64,000 nucleotides of DNA from Ktedonospora formicarum (GTDB lineage Bacteria; Chloroflexota; Ktedonobacteria; Ktedonobacterales; Ktedonobacteraceae), in assembly GCF_016587355.1 (NCBI RefSeq), contig NZ_BNJF01000003.1, positions 558,001 through 622,000 of the forward strand, read 5' to 3'. Both the position numbers and the translations under genes were made by a program. Of this stretch, positions 8,774 to 18,110 are shown piece after piece. Each line of letters starts with the position of its first letter. Positions within the stretch are counted from its first letter, which is position 1. The notes beneath the pieces are model-generated. The model was not told the origin of the DNA. It did no database searches and saw nothing but the letters and a program-made list of their open reading frames with translations.

Positions 8774-8885
8774 GTACGGTACCATCCTCCTTCCGTTCAG
8801 GATGGTTGAAGTATATAGCCCCAGTGGGTGAGTTGTGATCGCCCAATAGGGTGGTTCTGAGAGGGTGAGAGGAAAAGAGGGAAGA
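8774..8885 (-). repeat. Structured spacer conserved after both LAL genes (copy 1)
   Basis: Read on the minus strand, this spacer is very similar to 40642-40554 over about 90 bp, from just after the regulator stop to the next gene's ribosome site. The most conserved core is GGGCGATCACAACTCACCC, whose GGG and CCC ends extend into a hairpin stem. This copy has one mismatch and one G-T pair in that stem. Confidence 0.7.
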
Positions 8886-11800
8886 CTAGAGCAAAGAGTT
8901 GTGCCGTGCCACCTTGCTTGCCTCGACACGGTTGCGAACACCCAGTTTACGATAGAGACTCTGGACATGGGTTTTAACGGTATTAACCGAAATTACCAGG
9001 GCATTCGCAATCTCTGGATTGGAGCATCCAGAGACCAGCAGACGCAGCACACGTTGCTCCTGCTCACTTAGTGGCTCCAGGAGCCCCGGCATCTCTGCTG
9101 CGGACGGGGGATTCTTCGCATATGGCGTCTCAGCTTCCTGAGCAAAGGCTTGCAGGATGGTACGCGCAAAGAGGAGCAGGGAGGGCTCGCGCAATTCTGG
9201 CAGCAGCGTTCGCAGCAGAGCTTCTATGGCAGGGCCTTCATCCAGAAAGACGCGTTGAAAATTCTCTGGTTGTGCCAGTTTCAGGGCCTGGAGGAGCGAG
9301 GATCTGGCCTGGCTGTGTTGCTGGCAGGCAACATGGGCTAGAGCCTCCAGGATCTGGATGTTGAGGACGCTCCGCGCGCGTCCCTGAGATTGGGCCTTCT
9401 CTTTCCAGGAAGCTAGATCTTCCAATGCTATCTCTCCTCTCTCTTGCGCCATGTACAAACGCGCGAGGAGAAGCGCTTCTTCCTGCTGATACAAGAGTGG
9501 TAGGTTTTGCTCTTGTGCGAGCGATGGGGGACTAACTACCTCTTCCCTTGCCTGAGCCCATTGCTCTACGGCGGCCAGATTTCCCTGTGCCAGTTGTATC
9601 TGTGCTCGACATGTGCGTATGGTGCTCAAAGGGCAGGGAAAACGTGTATGCTTTTCCCATTTTAAAAGTAGATCTAGTGCCTGTCCAGGCTTTCCAGAAG
9701 CACATAGCAGACGAACCTGAATGAGCGCACCTGATGCCAGGACGTGTATCTCTTGCTCCGGTTTCTCTCTCAATGTCTGCGCCTGGGACAGATACCGCCA
9801 CGCCTCGTTCATCTCATGGTGTTCATACGCAAGCTGCGCCAGGCAATAAAAGGCCCAGGAGACGAAGAACGGCTCGGTGTCCCCTGTTTCCAGGAGAAAT
9901 TGCTGTCGGACAAGACTTTGATCTTCATCGATGTGACCAAGCGCTTGATGGAAGAAGTGTGAGGCCCTGCGCAGCTCGCCTTTTTCCAGGCACACCTCAC
10001 CCAGGAAGAGAGTTGCCCCGAAAGCGCCAGCATGATCGCCGAGTTTTTTTAGCTGCCCGTACCCCTCAAGAAGGTACTCCCAGGCCATCTGCACCTCACC
10101 CACAAGCAAAGCTTCAATGCCTCTGGTTACAAGATTATTAGGATACATGAGATTGTGTTCTGTCAGGAATGGTTGAGCCTGGTGGGTCAACGCAAATACA
10201 TGCATCAGGTCTTCTTGAAAGAAGGCCAGGACCGCGTGAAGTTGCAAAGCGTCCCCGCGCCGTTCCCACTGTTCTCTGGCCTCAAAACCCTGCTCTGCCC
10301 ACTGGAGGAGCTGCTCAGAACGTGTCCAGGTATCAGATGACCGCCGATCGGTCGTAAGCATCAAAGCCAATGTTGATTGGAAACAGAGTTCAGGTTGGGC
10401 TTGCAGCACCTCATCTGATATGCGTCTTAGCCAGGAGCTGACCAGGGGATACTCATTGCGAAAGTTATGAGGAGCCACAAAACGCTCAATTAACACCGTT
10501 GCACGGGAAAAATGCTCGCCCTTGAGAGCTGCTTCAATCGCTTCCGGCAGTAGCCGCTGTTGCTCATACCATTGGCTCGCCTTATTGTAAAGCTCACCCA
10601 CAGCGGTTGCTCCCAGGCGGCGGCGAGCTTCGTGCTGCATTGCCTGCGCCCACATGGCGTGATAGCGATACCACTGTCGACTCTCGTCGATGGGTTGGAG
10701 AAAGAGATTGGCCCGTTCCACCTGTTCAAGCAGGCGGTGACTATCCTCTCTTCCTGTCAGAGCATCGCAGAGCGAGGCACTCAAAAGGTCGAGCCCGCTG
10801 GTCTGCAACAAGAAGTCTTGCAACACTTCAGGCTGACTTGCGAGGACCTCTTCGCGCAGATAATCAAGCAAGAAACGTTGACTGCCGCTCAGTTTTTGCA
10901 CATATGCGGACGGGTCGGCATGTTTCTGGAGAACGAGGGCAGCCAGTTGCAGGCTGGCAATCCACCCCTCGGTGCGAGCTTGTAGCAACGCGACTTCCGT
11001 CTCCGAGAGGGCAAGCCCCATGCGCTGAGTGAGGAAGTCCTGCGTTTCTTCTTGAGTAAAGCGCAACTCGTTATTGCGGACCTCTCCCAGGTGCCCACGC
11101 ACACGGAGACGGGCGAGAGGAAGATCTGGATCGGTGCGACTAGCGATGAGCAGATGCACATGTGGCGGTAGGTGCTCCAGCCAGAATGTTAACGAGGAGT
11201 GAATCGTTGATTCATTGATGACGTGATAGTCATCCAGAATTAGCAGAATGGGCGAAGTCTCCGCGTGCTGGCCGGCCAGTTCATTGAGCAAGGCTGTCAA
11301 ACTGGTCGCGAAAGGAGCAGCCGCCCGTAGCAGGGTGAGCGCGCGTTCCCCAATCGCAGGTCTGCATCGGCGCAGGGCTTCAATCAGCGAGACCCAGAAG
11401 CGCATCGGATCATTGTCCATTTCCTCCAGAGGGAGCCAGGCCACTGATTGAGGATGCCTTTGCACCCATGTAGCAAGCAAAGTGGTCTTTCCCCAACCAG
11501 CGGAGGCAGAGAGCAGAGTGAGCGGGCGAGAGAGGGCGGCATCTAAAGCTGCGAGCAACCGCTCTCGCACAACAAGTGTGGCAGGTAAATGTGGTGGAGA
11601 GAGCCTGGTCACTACCATCATGAGGCTGGGATCATGGAACTCATGGCCTGGCTGCACAGTGCTGGAAGGGATCTCTTTTCCACCATGCATGGTCTGTAAA
11701 GAAACAGGAGAAGCAGGCAGATGTGAGGGCTGTAGCGAAGACTCTTGCTTACCCTCCTGGAGGTCCTGGGCCACCGCCTCTAAACGCGCAAGCGTCACGT

Positions 11801-12071
11801 TCTCACTGTGTCCGAGATAGCGCTTGCGAGTACTCCCTGAGCTTGTGTGGTAGGCATACCAGTAGCCGCTGCCGCGTGAGCGGGACTCTTTAAGCACATT
11901 GAGGTGACCAGATTGCCCTTGGAAAGCAAACGAAGTATGGGCTGTCAGCCAAGCGTGCCACACCTCTTCGTTTCCGGGCATGATCGACTGTGGTGGATAT
12001 TCGGGCGCATGGAGAACATACATGTGGTCTTCGGCAGACCACACGAGCACGTAAGTAGGTGATTTTGGCAT
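8886..12071 (-). CDS. Large ATP-binding LuxR (LAL/MalT-type) regulator
   Basis: A 1061-residue protein. Residues 1-105 form a Trp/Tyr-rich N-terminal domain (GYWYAYHTSSGSTRKRYLGH) recalling AP2/integrase arm-type DNA-binding modules. Then follows a STAND-type ATPase with Walker A SASAGWGKTTLL (about 188-199) and Walker B LLILDDYHVI (about 280), a long helical TPR-like array, and a C-terminal LuxR helix-turn-helix (SNPEIANALVISVNTVKTHV). It should be an inducer- and ATP-dependent activator. Start at 12071 because AAGGAGCCTATG recurs (AAGGAGTCTATG) in the paralogue at 40643-43807 and the N termini align there. Inducer and targets are unknown. Confidence 0.92.
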   Translation of the reverse strand: MPKSPTYVLVWSAEDHMYVLHAPEYPPQSIMPGNEEVWHAWLTAHTSFAFQGQSGHLNVLKESRSRGSGYWYAYHTSSGSTRKRYLGHSENVTLARLEAVAQDLQEGKQESSLQPSHLPASPVSLQTMHGGKEIPSSTVQPGHEFHDPSLMMVVTRLSPPHLPATLVVRERLLAALDAALSRPLTLLSASAGWGKTTLLATWVQRHPQSVAWLPLEEMDNDPMRFWVSLIEALRRCRPAIGERALTLLRAAAPFATSLTALLNELAGQHAETSPILLILDDYHVINESTIHSSLTFWLEHLPPHVHLLIASRTDPDLPLARLRVRGHLGEVRNNELRFTQEETQDFLTQRMGLALSETEVALLQARTEGWIASLQLAALVLQKHADPSAYVQKLSGSQRFLLDYLREEVLASQPEVLQDFLLQTSGLDLLSASLCDALTGREDSHRLLEQVERANLFLQPIDESRQWYRYHAMWAQAMQHEARRRLGATAVGELYNKASQWYEQQRLLPEAIEAALKGEHFSRATVLIERFVAPHNFRNEYPLVSSWLRRISDEVLQAQPELCFQSTLALMLTTDRRSSDTWTRSEQLLQWAEQGFEAREQWERRGDALQLHAVLAFFQEDLMHVFALTHQAQPFLTEHNLMYPNNLVTRGIEALLVGEVQMAWEYLLEGYGQLKKLGDHAGAFGATLFLGEVCLEKGELRRASHFFHQALGHIDEDQSLVRQQFLLETGDTEPFFVSWAFYCLAQLAYEHHEMNEAWRYLSQAQTLREKPEQEIHVLASGALIQVRLLCASGKPGQALDLLLKWEKHTRFPCPLSTIRTCRAQIQLAQGNLAAVEQWAQAREEVVSPPSLAQEQNLPLLYQQEEALLLARLYMAQERGEIALEDLASWKEKAQSQGRARSVLNIQILEALAHVACQQHSQARSSLLQALKLAQPENFQRVFLDEGPAIEALLRTLLPELREPSLLLFARTILQAFAQEAETPYAKNPPSAAEMPGLLEPLSEQEQRVLRLLVSGCSNPEIANALVISVNTVKTHVQSLYRKLGVRNRVEASKVARHNSLL

Positions 12072-12556
12072 AGGCTCCTTGTCCACAACAAATATCTTCC
12101 CCAACTCCCCAACATCGATGAGTATAGCACGTCTCTTGAAGCTGCTACAAGCAGTCATCAGACCCGGAACTTGTCGGAGAATGCTTGATCAAGAATAGTG
12201 CTTCTCGGTCAAGTGTTGCGCACCGCCATGCTCACGTTCGTTATTGCCAACACTCTTGCTTAAGAAACAATGAGAGGGAACCTCTCCATTCGCTGGTTAT
12301 TCCCTCTCAATCTGATTAGCTATGCTTCTCTGGGTAATAATGCATCTATATACCTTAAAAATGCACTATTGCTTATTATCAGTAATTTTGCATTCTAATA
12401 TCACCGAAGGCCCATCATTCATGGATTCACGGTAACGCTAAGAGCCATGTGGAAGTTGACAGAGGAACTTGCTGAGCTGTTTGGGCTCTCTTTGCCTCTG
12501 CCTTTGAGTAAGAATGATTTACACACCTTTTCCGCAATTCGGCGACCATCAAAGAT
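12072..12556. other. Intergenic between HNH and LAL genes
   Basis: No gene recognised. A perfect 10-bp stem (TGAGAGGGAA with its complement, 12271-12309) is followed on the minus strand by TTGTTTCTT, which looks like a terminator for the HNH gene. The 200 bp before 12071 should hold the LAL promoter. Confidence 0.5.
12271..12309 (-). terminator. Putative terminator downstream of HNH gene
   Basis: The perfect inverted repeat TGAGAGGGAA/TTCCCTCTCA has a 19-nt loop and is followed by a T-rich run on the minus strand. It is about 250 nt past the HNH stop, so an intervening transcript end is possible. Confidence 0.5.
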
Positions 12557-13075
12557 TTATGGTCGCTGTAACACTTTCTTCTTCCACTCCAGGTTCGCCT
12601 TGATCTGCCTGGCACTCTTGCCGTAAAAATGCTTAACATCGTGCTCAATCTCGGCATTGTAGGATGCCCAGAGGTTGAGATGACCCAGGAGCATATGATG
12701 GTGCTTGCCTCTCACCTGACAGAGCGTGATCAGGTTGCTCGGGTCAAGCTCCAGTTCTGGGTGAAGGTGGAAAGGTTTGATATGATGGACCTGGACTTTT
12801 TTGCCCTTATAGCCACAGGCTCTACAGGCAGGTTCTCGAAGCAGGTGCTCATCCTGCACTCTGGACCATTCACCACTTCGTTCCTTCCCATGTTTTTTTG
12901 CGATTCGTGCCCCATGGTCCCTTCCTCGTCTTCTCCTGGGCACGATGGCCTCATGATGTCTCTTGCGACGGTGCCTGCGACGTCGCCCAAGAAGGAGCCA
13001 GAGCACAAAGAGCAGGATGAGTAAGAGAAGGGCTCCGATTGCCACGATTTGTGGAGAGAAAGGCATGTCTTTCAC
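12557..13075 (-). CDS. Membrane-anchored HNH endonuclease-like protein
   Basis: A 172-residue protein. Residues about 7-30 are a strongly hydrophobic helix, followed by a very basic stretch (GRRRRHRRKRHH), so the C terminus should be cytoplasmic. The C-terminal 100 residues carry an HNH fold: a CxxC pair (CRACG), the core HHIKPFHLHPELELDPSNL, LC at the second zinc knuckle, and then HHHMLLGHLNLW. The last part follows an HNH subfamily in which a histidine cluster replaces the second CxxC. HNH proteins are usually soluble nucleases of restriction, homing or phage systems. An N-terminal anchor is unusual. Confidence 0.85.
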   Translation of the reverse strand: MKDMPFSPQIVAIGALLLLILLFVLWLLLGRRRRHRRKRHHEAIVPRRRRGRDHGARIAKKHGKERSGEWSRVQDEHLLREPACRACGYKGKKVQVHHIKPFHLHPELELDPSNLITLCQVRGKHHHMLLGHLNLWASYNAEIEHDVKHFYGKSARQIKANLEWKKKVLQRP

Positions 13076-13261
13076 CTTTTCGTTGAAATAGGAGAGCGCT
13101 TCCGAAGCCTTATAGGTAACGTGACGATGAACGAAGTTTACAGGGATTCTCCTCTTTAACTCTCGGCGTTTCTGAAAAAGTGTCGTTCACGTTCCCACCA
13201 GGAAGAAAAGGCTCACTATTGACAGCCAGATCTTGCAAGAAGCCAAGGAGATTGCCCCAAG

Positions 13262-13279
13262 GATTCAAAATTGAATCAC
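13262..13279. repeat. Short dispersed repeat GATTCAAAATTGAATCAC
   Basis: Seventeen of these 18 bases recur at 30807-30823 (ATTCAAAATTGAATCAC). Both copies lie in gene-poor sequence; at 30.8 kb it adjoins the 12-mer also found inverted at the window start. This may mark ends of lost insertion sequences. Confidence 0.4.
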
Positions 13280-13530
13280 ACAGCTCGCCCTGAGATGCGC
13301 TTGCTATGGCTACACGTGATTCCCTGCTCCGTTTGGACCTGCGCCCGTCTGCTTGCCAGATCGTCCACCTCCAGACGCAACCAGCCTGCGGATTCTGGTG
13401 TTCCTTCCGCTCGTTGGAGCCAGCTCATGAGGGCGAGGTCCCATGCGTCGGAATCCTCGCGCGGCTCAACATCAGGTTCGCGACCAAACAAATGTGCATA
13501 GAAATCACTTCCTGCCTCGATATCAGGCCC
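13276..13530 (-). pseudogene. Fragment of a VOC/glyoxalase-family protein
   Basis: On the minus strand an open stretch with no start or ribosome site encodes PDIEAGSDFYAHLFG, and later GWLRLEVDDLASRRAQV. This is the typical FYxxLFG and xVDDLxxR pattern of vicinal-oxygen-chelate (glyoxalase/bleomycin-resistance) proteins. A TAA stop lies directly upstream (13531-13533). The fragment is about 85 residues, where a full module is 110-130, and no continuation was found in other frames. Best read as a decayed gene. Confidence 0.55.
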
Positions 13531-13767
13531 TTAAACTGTTGGGTTATCCCTGTAAAACGGCTCTGTGTAGGCATAGAAGGCCCCCCGAAAATCATTGTTA
13601 TTGAGTATATCACAATTGGAGATCTGCTCGAAGTGCATGACACCGGCAATGATGAAGATGAGCCAGATATGGTGGTAGATTTGCAGAGGAATGGCGTTTT
13701 TGTCACCATTGCTTGATACTGTTTTCAGAGCTTCTCAGTTTTTCCGTCTCAAAAACATGTACCATAA

Positions 13768-16710
13768 TCAAAGTTTCATTTTCCGAGAAGTGAGAGGAGT
13801 ATCTGAGCAGGGGAGCGTGACCTGGAAGGTGGAACCTTGTCCAACCTCGCTTTCTACCGTGATGGTCCCTCCATGATATTTGATAATTTCCGCGACAATG
13901 TAGAGGCCCATGCCTAAACCAGGAATGGCCGTGCTGTTGGCACTCGTGACGCGATAGAAGCGGTCGAAGATCTTGTCGCGCTGCTCCTGGGGAATACCCA
14001 GGCCATGATCTTGCACGCGAATGCTTACCGTGTTGTGTGTCGCGCTCAGGTCAATCTCGACGGTTCGTACGCCTGGTGAATATTTGATGGCATTGCTAAT
14101 GAGATTGATAAAGACCTGTCCCAGCCTATCCTTATCACCCAGAAGCACACAGGGAGCTGAGCTATGCAGTACAAGTGTATGTGTCGGGGTTATATGCTGC
14201 ATCGTCTCTACCACCTCGCGCAGCAATGCCTCAAGCTCAACCTGCTCCCGGCGATATTCCAGGCGTCCAGCCTGCATCTTCGACACATCGAGGAGTTCGT
14301 TAATGAGGCGTTCGAGTTGCTTGATGGGCCCCTCCACATGAGAGAGGAGTGCGGCGGCCTCAGTGTGTTCCTGACGTTGCAGACGCCTGCGCACCAGTTG
14401 TGCTTGCATCTTTAAGGCTGTGAGCGGTGTCTTGAGTTCATGGCTTGCCATGCTGATAAAAGCGTCCTTGCGTTGTTCAAGTTCTTGCCGTGCCGAGTTG
14501 TCCAGCACAAAAGCGATAATTTGCTGAGGGTGATGTTGTAAGCGGATTCCCGCTATGAGCACGGGAAGGCGGCTACCATCCTTGCAGGTGTATTCCTTCT
14601 CGTAAGGCGTCCAGTATTGCCGTGCAGCAAGTTCTTGATGTGCCTGCTGCGTGCGTTCCTGGTACTCTGGAGGCGTCATGCGCCTCCAGTACATGTCCCC
14701 GTTGCACAGGTCTTCGCGGGTATAACCTGTCATGCGCAAAAAGGTATCGTTCGCGTCAACAATGCGCTCGCCTTCGCTAATAATGATACCAATAATAGTT
14801 GAATTCATCAGGGCATTGGCCCGTTCCTGGCTTTGACGCAAAGCCTCTTCAATGCGCTTCTGGTCGTGAATGTCGGTGCTGGTGCCAAACCACTTGACGA
14901 CGTGACCCGCTTCATCGCGTATCGGTAGTGCCCGCGTGAGATACCAGCGATACTCGCCCGTCCGTGCATCCTTGAGACGATATTCGTTTTCATAGATCTC
15001 ACCTGTTCTAAGCAACTGATGTCGAAGTGCCAGCGTGTGCTCAATATCATCAGGATGGACAAACTCGCGCCATAGATCGTCCCCTTCGAGATGCAGATTG
15101 GCCTGCGTCACGTCGCGATAGCGCTGATTGGTATAGTCAAGACGACCATCGGGCCACATGGTCCAGACCAGTTGCGGCACTGTTTCGGCCAGCACGCGAA
15201 AGTTTCGCTCACTAGCCGCAAGTTGTTGCTCGGCCCGCTTGCGAACATCAATGTCAGTGCAGGTTCCTATCCAGCGTCGGATGACGCCACAGCTATCACG
15301 TAGGGGCATGCTTCTAGCAAGAAACCAGCGATACTCGCCCGTCTTTCCATTACGGATGCGGTGCTCTATGGCATAAGGCATGTTGGTCTGATATGCTGTG
15401 TGCCAGGTCGCCAGAACGTGTTCTCGCTCATCAGGATGGAGCATGTTGACCCAACCATCTCCTTGTAATTGTTCGAGCGACATATTGGCATAGTCGCACC
15501 ACGTCTTGTTACAGTATTCGCATGCACCATTAGGATACATAGTCCACACAAATTGCGGAATCGCCTCAATGAGGGCGCGCAATTCATTCTCAGCTTGCTT
15601 CTTGTCGTGAATATCGGTGCTCGTACCGAACCACTTCACCACGTGGTCTGTTTCGTCGCGTATCGGTATAGCGCGGACGAGGAACCAGCGATAGGTCCCC
15701 GTTTGACCATCTTTGAGACGGTGTTCACTCTCAAAGGGTTCGCCGGAATCGAGGGTCTGTTGGCGCCGAGAGATGATACGCTCACGATCGTCTGGATGCA
15801 AGAATGCGCGCCATCCGTACCCTTGCAGTTGTTCAAAGGGAGCCTGTGTACAGTCGCAGTAGCGCCGATTACAGTAATCGAGACGGCCATCGGGCAGTGT
15901 GGTCCAGACCAGTTGCGGCACTGTTTCGGCCAGCACACGAAAATTCCGCTCACTGGTCGCGAGTTGCTGCCTGGCCCGTTTCTGCTCGTCAATGTCGGTG
16001 TAAGCACCAATGTAGGCAATGATTTTCCCTCGCGCGTCTTTGTAGGGGATGGCTTGGCTCAGAAACCAGCGATACTCGCCAGTCGCACCGTGGCGCAGGC
16101 GTATCGCGATTTCATAGGGCAAACCTGCCTGAAGAGCTTCTTGTCGTCTATGCAGAGTCCGTTGCTGATCATCTGGATGGATGTATTGTAGCCATTCATT
16201 TTCCTGTATCTGCTGCATGGATAGCCCTGTATAGTCACGCCAACGCTGGTTACAATAGCTGATTTGTCCGTCTGGTTGCCCAATCCAAAGTAACTGCGGA
16301 ATGGTATCGATCATGGCGTAAAGCTCAGGGCTTACCTGGGGATGTGCTTTCTCCTCGCGGAAGCGCAGCACAAGACCAGCAGCAGTGGGGGAGACCTGCA
16401 CATGGAACCAGGAGTGAGTGACGGATGAAGCGTACTGAATCTCAATGGGCGTTTGTGCTTGTTCCACGTTGCGTACAGCCTGATAGAGTGAGGGCGCAAC
16501 CAGTTGCGGCACACATTGCCAGAACCGCTTGCCCGCGATCGTCGCTGAAGTGCCTCCGGCGAAGGTGCGCGCCTGTGCATTCACATAGGTAATCCGCTCG
16601 TTCTTATCGAGGAGGAACACCGCATCGGGCAGCGTATCAAGAATGGTGGTAAGCGTCTCACTGGGAGCGAGCGTCAGTTGCCGAGTGCGACGGGCATGGA
16701 ATCTCTTCAT
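13768..16710 (-). CDS. Multi-PAS sensor histidine kinase
   Basis: A 980-residue cytoplasmic hybrid of six successive PAS domains and a kinase core. The PAS units start near LDTLPDAVFLLD, DTIPQLLWIGQP, ETVPQLVWTTLP, EAIPQFVWTMYP, ETVPQLVWTMWP and NSTIIGIIISEG. PAS 3 and 5 are nearly the same sequence, indicating internal duplication. The phosphoacceptor His lies in MASHELKTPLTAL (about residue 752), followed by the N box NLISNAIKYS and the G boxes DHGLGIP and GLGMGLYI. No transmembrane helix or receiver domain is present, and no cognate regulator is adjacent. PAS domains often sense redox, light or small ligands. Confidence 0.93.
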   Translation of the reverse strand: MKRFHARRTRQLTLAPSETLTTILDTLPDAVFLLDKNERITYVNAQARTFAGGTSATIAGKRFWQCVPQLVAPSLYQAVRNVEQAQTPIEIQYASSVTHSWFHVQVSPTAAGLVLRFREEKAHPQVSPELYAMIDTIPQLLWIGQPDGQISYCNQRWRDYTGLSMQQIQENEWLQYIHPDDQQRTLHRRQEALQAGLPYEIAIRLRHGATGEYRWFLSQAIPYKDARGKIIAYIGAYTDIDEQKRARQQLATSERNFRVLAETVPQLVWTTLPDGRLDYCNRRYCDCTQAPFEQLQGYGWRAFLHPDDRERIISRRQQTLDSGEPFESEHRLKDGQTGTYRWFLVRAIPIRDETDHVVKWFGTSTDIHDKKQAENELRALIEAIPQFVWTMYPNGACEYCNKTWCDYANMSLEQLQGDGWVNMLHPDEREHVLATWHTAYQTNMPYAIEHRIRNGKTGEYRWFLARSMPLRDSCGVIRRWIGTCTDIDVRKRAEQQLAASERNFRVLAETVPQLVWTMWPDGRLDYTNQRYRDVTQANLHLEGDDLWREFVHPDDIEHTLALRHQLLRTGEIYENEYRLKDARTGEYRWYLTRALPIRDEAGHVVKWFGTSTDIHDQKRIEEALRQSQERANALMNSTIIGIIISEGERIVDANDTFLRMTGYTREDLCNGDMYWRRMTPPEYQERTQQAHQELAARQYWTPYEKEYTCKDGSRLPVLIAGIRLQHHPQQIIAFVLDNSARQELEQRKDAFISMASHELKTPLTALKMQAQLVRRRLQRQEHTEAAALLSHVEGPIKQLERLINELLDVSKMQAGRLEYRREQVELEALLREVVETMQHITPTHTLVLHSSAPCVLLGDKDRLGQVFINLISNAIKYSPGVRTVEIDLSATHNTVSIRVQDHGLGIPQEQRDKIFDRFYRVTSANSTAIPGLGMGLYIVAEIIKYHGGTITVESEVGQGSTFQVTLPCSDTPLTSRKMKL

Positions 16711-17345
16711 AGCGTATCGATAGCCTTTTTACAGAATCCACGTAAAGACATCTGACGACGAGAGAGACTTGATAGTGTTGGGCAGAGTGTCGATGTCCGA
16801 AAACAGACTGGTACGTTACTAATCGACATTTTCTTTGCTTTTTTCAATCGATCGCAAAGGGGAAAAGCGCATCATTTCTACGCGCGCGAATTCAATAAAT
16901 ACCCGAATTACATTTTGATAAGTTCTGCGGGAAGTGACGCCTGCTCCACAGGCGGAAGGCAAGCGAAAAGCTTGCTGTCTGCGGCGAAAATAGTATTTTG
17001 TTGAGGTGCGTATCGCATTGTGATCCAATAAAAGAGGGCTGCAAAGGAAAAAGAAGGCAACGGTGAGGCAAGGGCCTTGTTCTGCACGAAAGGAGCGTAT
17101 TGATCCTGGGCAGCCCTGACAGATCTATGCCGAAACATTGTTCTCGATCCAGCGGAGGCTCGCGAACCACAAGTTCTCCAATGCACGCACCTGACCGGAG
17201 ATCCAGCAGGCACACTCGACCCTGATGAATGGCAGTTTTTTAAGAAGTGACCTGACTACGCAGCGCGCAGGATGCACAAACCTGTTAACCCGATTCAACT
17301 GCCCATTCCAGAATTCGAGCAGCACACGCTGCGACAGTGAACAGG
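16711..17345. other. Gene-poor gap between histidine kinase and map
   Basis: No gene with a start, ribosome site and recognisable product was found in 635 bp. Several overlapping open stretches exist on the minus strand (17125-17325, 16892-17215) but none looks like a known protein. The AT-rich part near 16800-16950 probably contains the kinase promoter. Confidence 0.45.
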
Positions 17346-18110
17346 CTAGAGTGTGCTCAAAATCTCTGCCCCTTGTCGAGTTACCATCACCGTATGTTCA
17401 AACTGTGCTGCCCAGCCGCCGTCTCTCGTCCGAACGCTCCATCCATCTGCATCAACTTTCACTCGTGCAGATTTCTCAACCAGGGTGGGTTCAATCGTAA
17501 TCACCAGTCCTTCTGGGATTACCGGCCCAGTTCCAGGATGACCAACGCTTGGCACGTCAGGCTTTTCGTGCATAACATGGCCTAAGCCGTGTCCAATATA
17601 TTCGCGTATGACGTCAAAGCCGTGTGCCCAAGCCACACGCTGGATCGCGTATCCAATATCGCCAATATGATTTCCTGGCCGTGCGGCCTGAATGCCAGCC
17701 ATCATAGCCTCGCGTGTTGTCTCGATCAGATATTGATGCTTTAGAGCGACCCTGCCAACAGCAATGGTAATCGTCGAATCGCCAGCATACCCATCTAACA
17801 GCATTCCTGCATCAATACTGAGCACATCCCCTAGCTTCAACTTCTGCTTGCCTGGTACTCCATGGACAGCAACATCATTCACTGACGTATTAATACAGCC
17901 TGGGAAACCTTCTTCTGTTGCAAAGACGGGTATTGCTCCTAGTTGGGCGATGTAGCCCATCGCGTAGTCGTTGAGATCACCTGTTGTTACTCCTGGACGA
18001 GCTAGCGCCGCAAGATTTTGTAAGAGCTTCGCTGTTGTTTGATTCGCTCGTCGTAAACCATCTTTCTCTGCATCTGTGATAGCGACCAAATTCTTTTTCT
18101 CCTTCTGCAA
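17346..18110 (-). CDS. map: Methionine aminopeptidase, type I
   Basis: A 254-residue dinuclear-metal enzyme that removes the initiator methionine from nascent proteins. The pita-bread fold signatures are clear: VNDVAVHGVPG with the substrate-binding His, LSIDAGMLLDGYAGDS with both metal Asp residues, the metal His in GHGLGHVMHEKP, EPTLVE with a metal Glu, and AAQFEHTV with the last Glu. There is no N-terminal zinc-finger extension, so this is type Ia. Both possible starts are TTG: 18110, after AGGAG with short spacing, or 18089 (TTGGTCGC), after AGAAGGAG with better spacing. It stands alone here, away from the ribosomal-protein cluster where map often sits, and may be a second copy. Confidence 0.93.
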   Translation of the reverse strand: MQKEKKNLVAITDAEKDGLRRANQTTAKLLQNLAALARPGVTTGDLNDYAMGYIAQLGAIPVFATEEGFPGCINTSVNDVAVHGVPGKQKLKLGDVLSIDAGMLLDGYAGDSTITIAVGRVALKHQYLIETTREAMMAGIQAARPGNHIGDIGYAIQRVAWAHGFDVIREYIGHGLGHVMHEKPDVPSVGHPGTGPVIPEGLVITIEPTLVEKSARVKVDADGWSVRTRDGGWAAQFEHTVMVTRQGAEILSTL

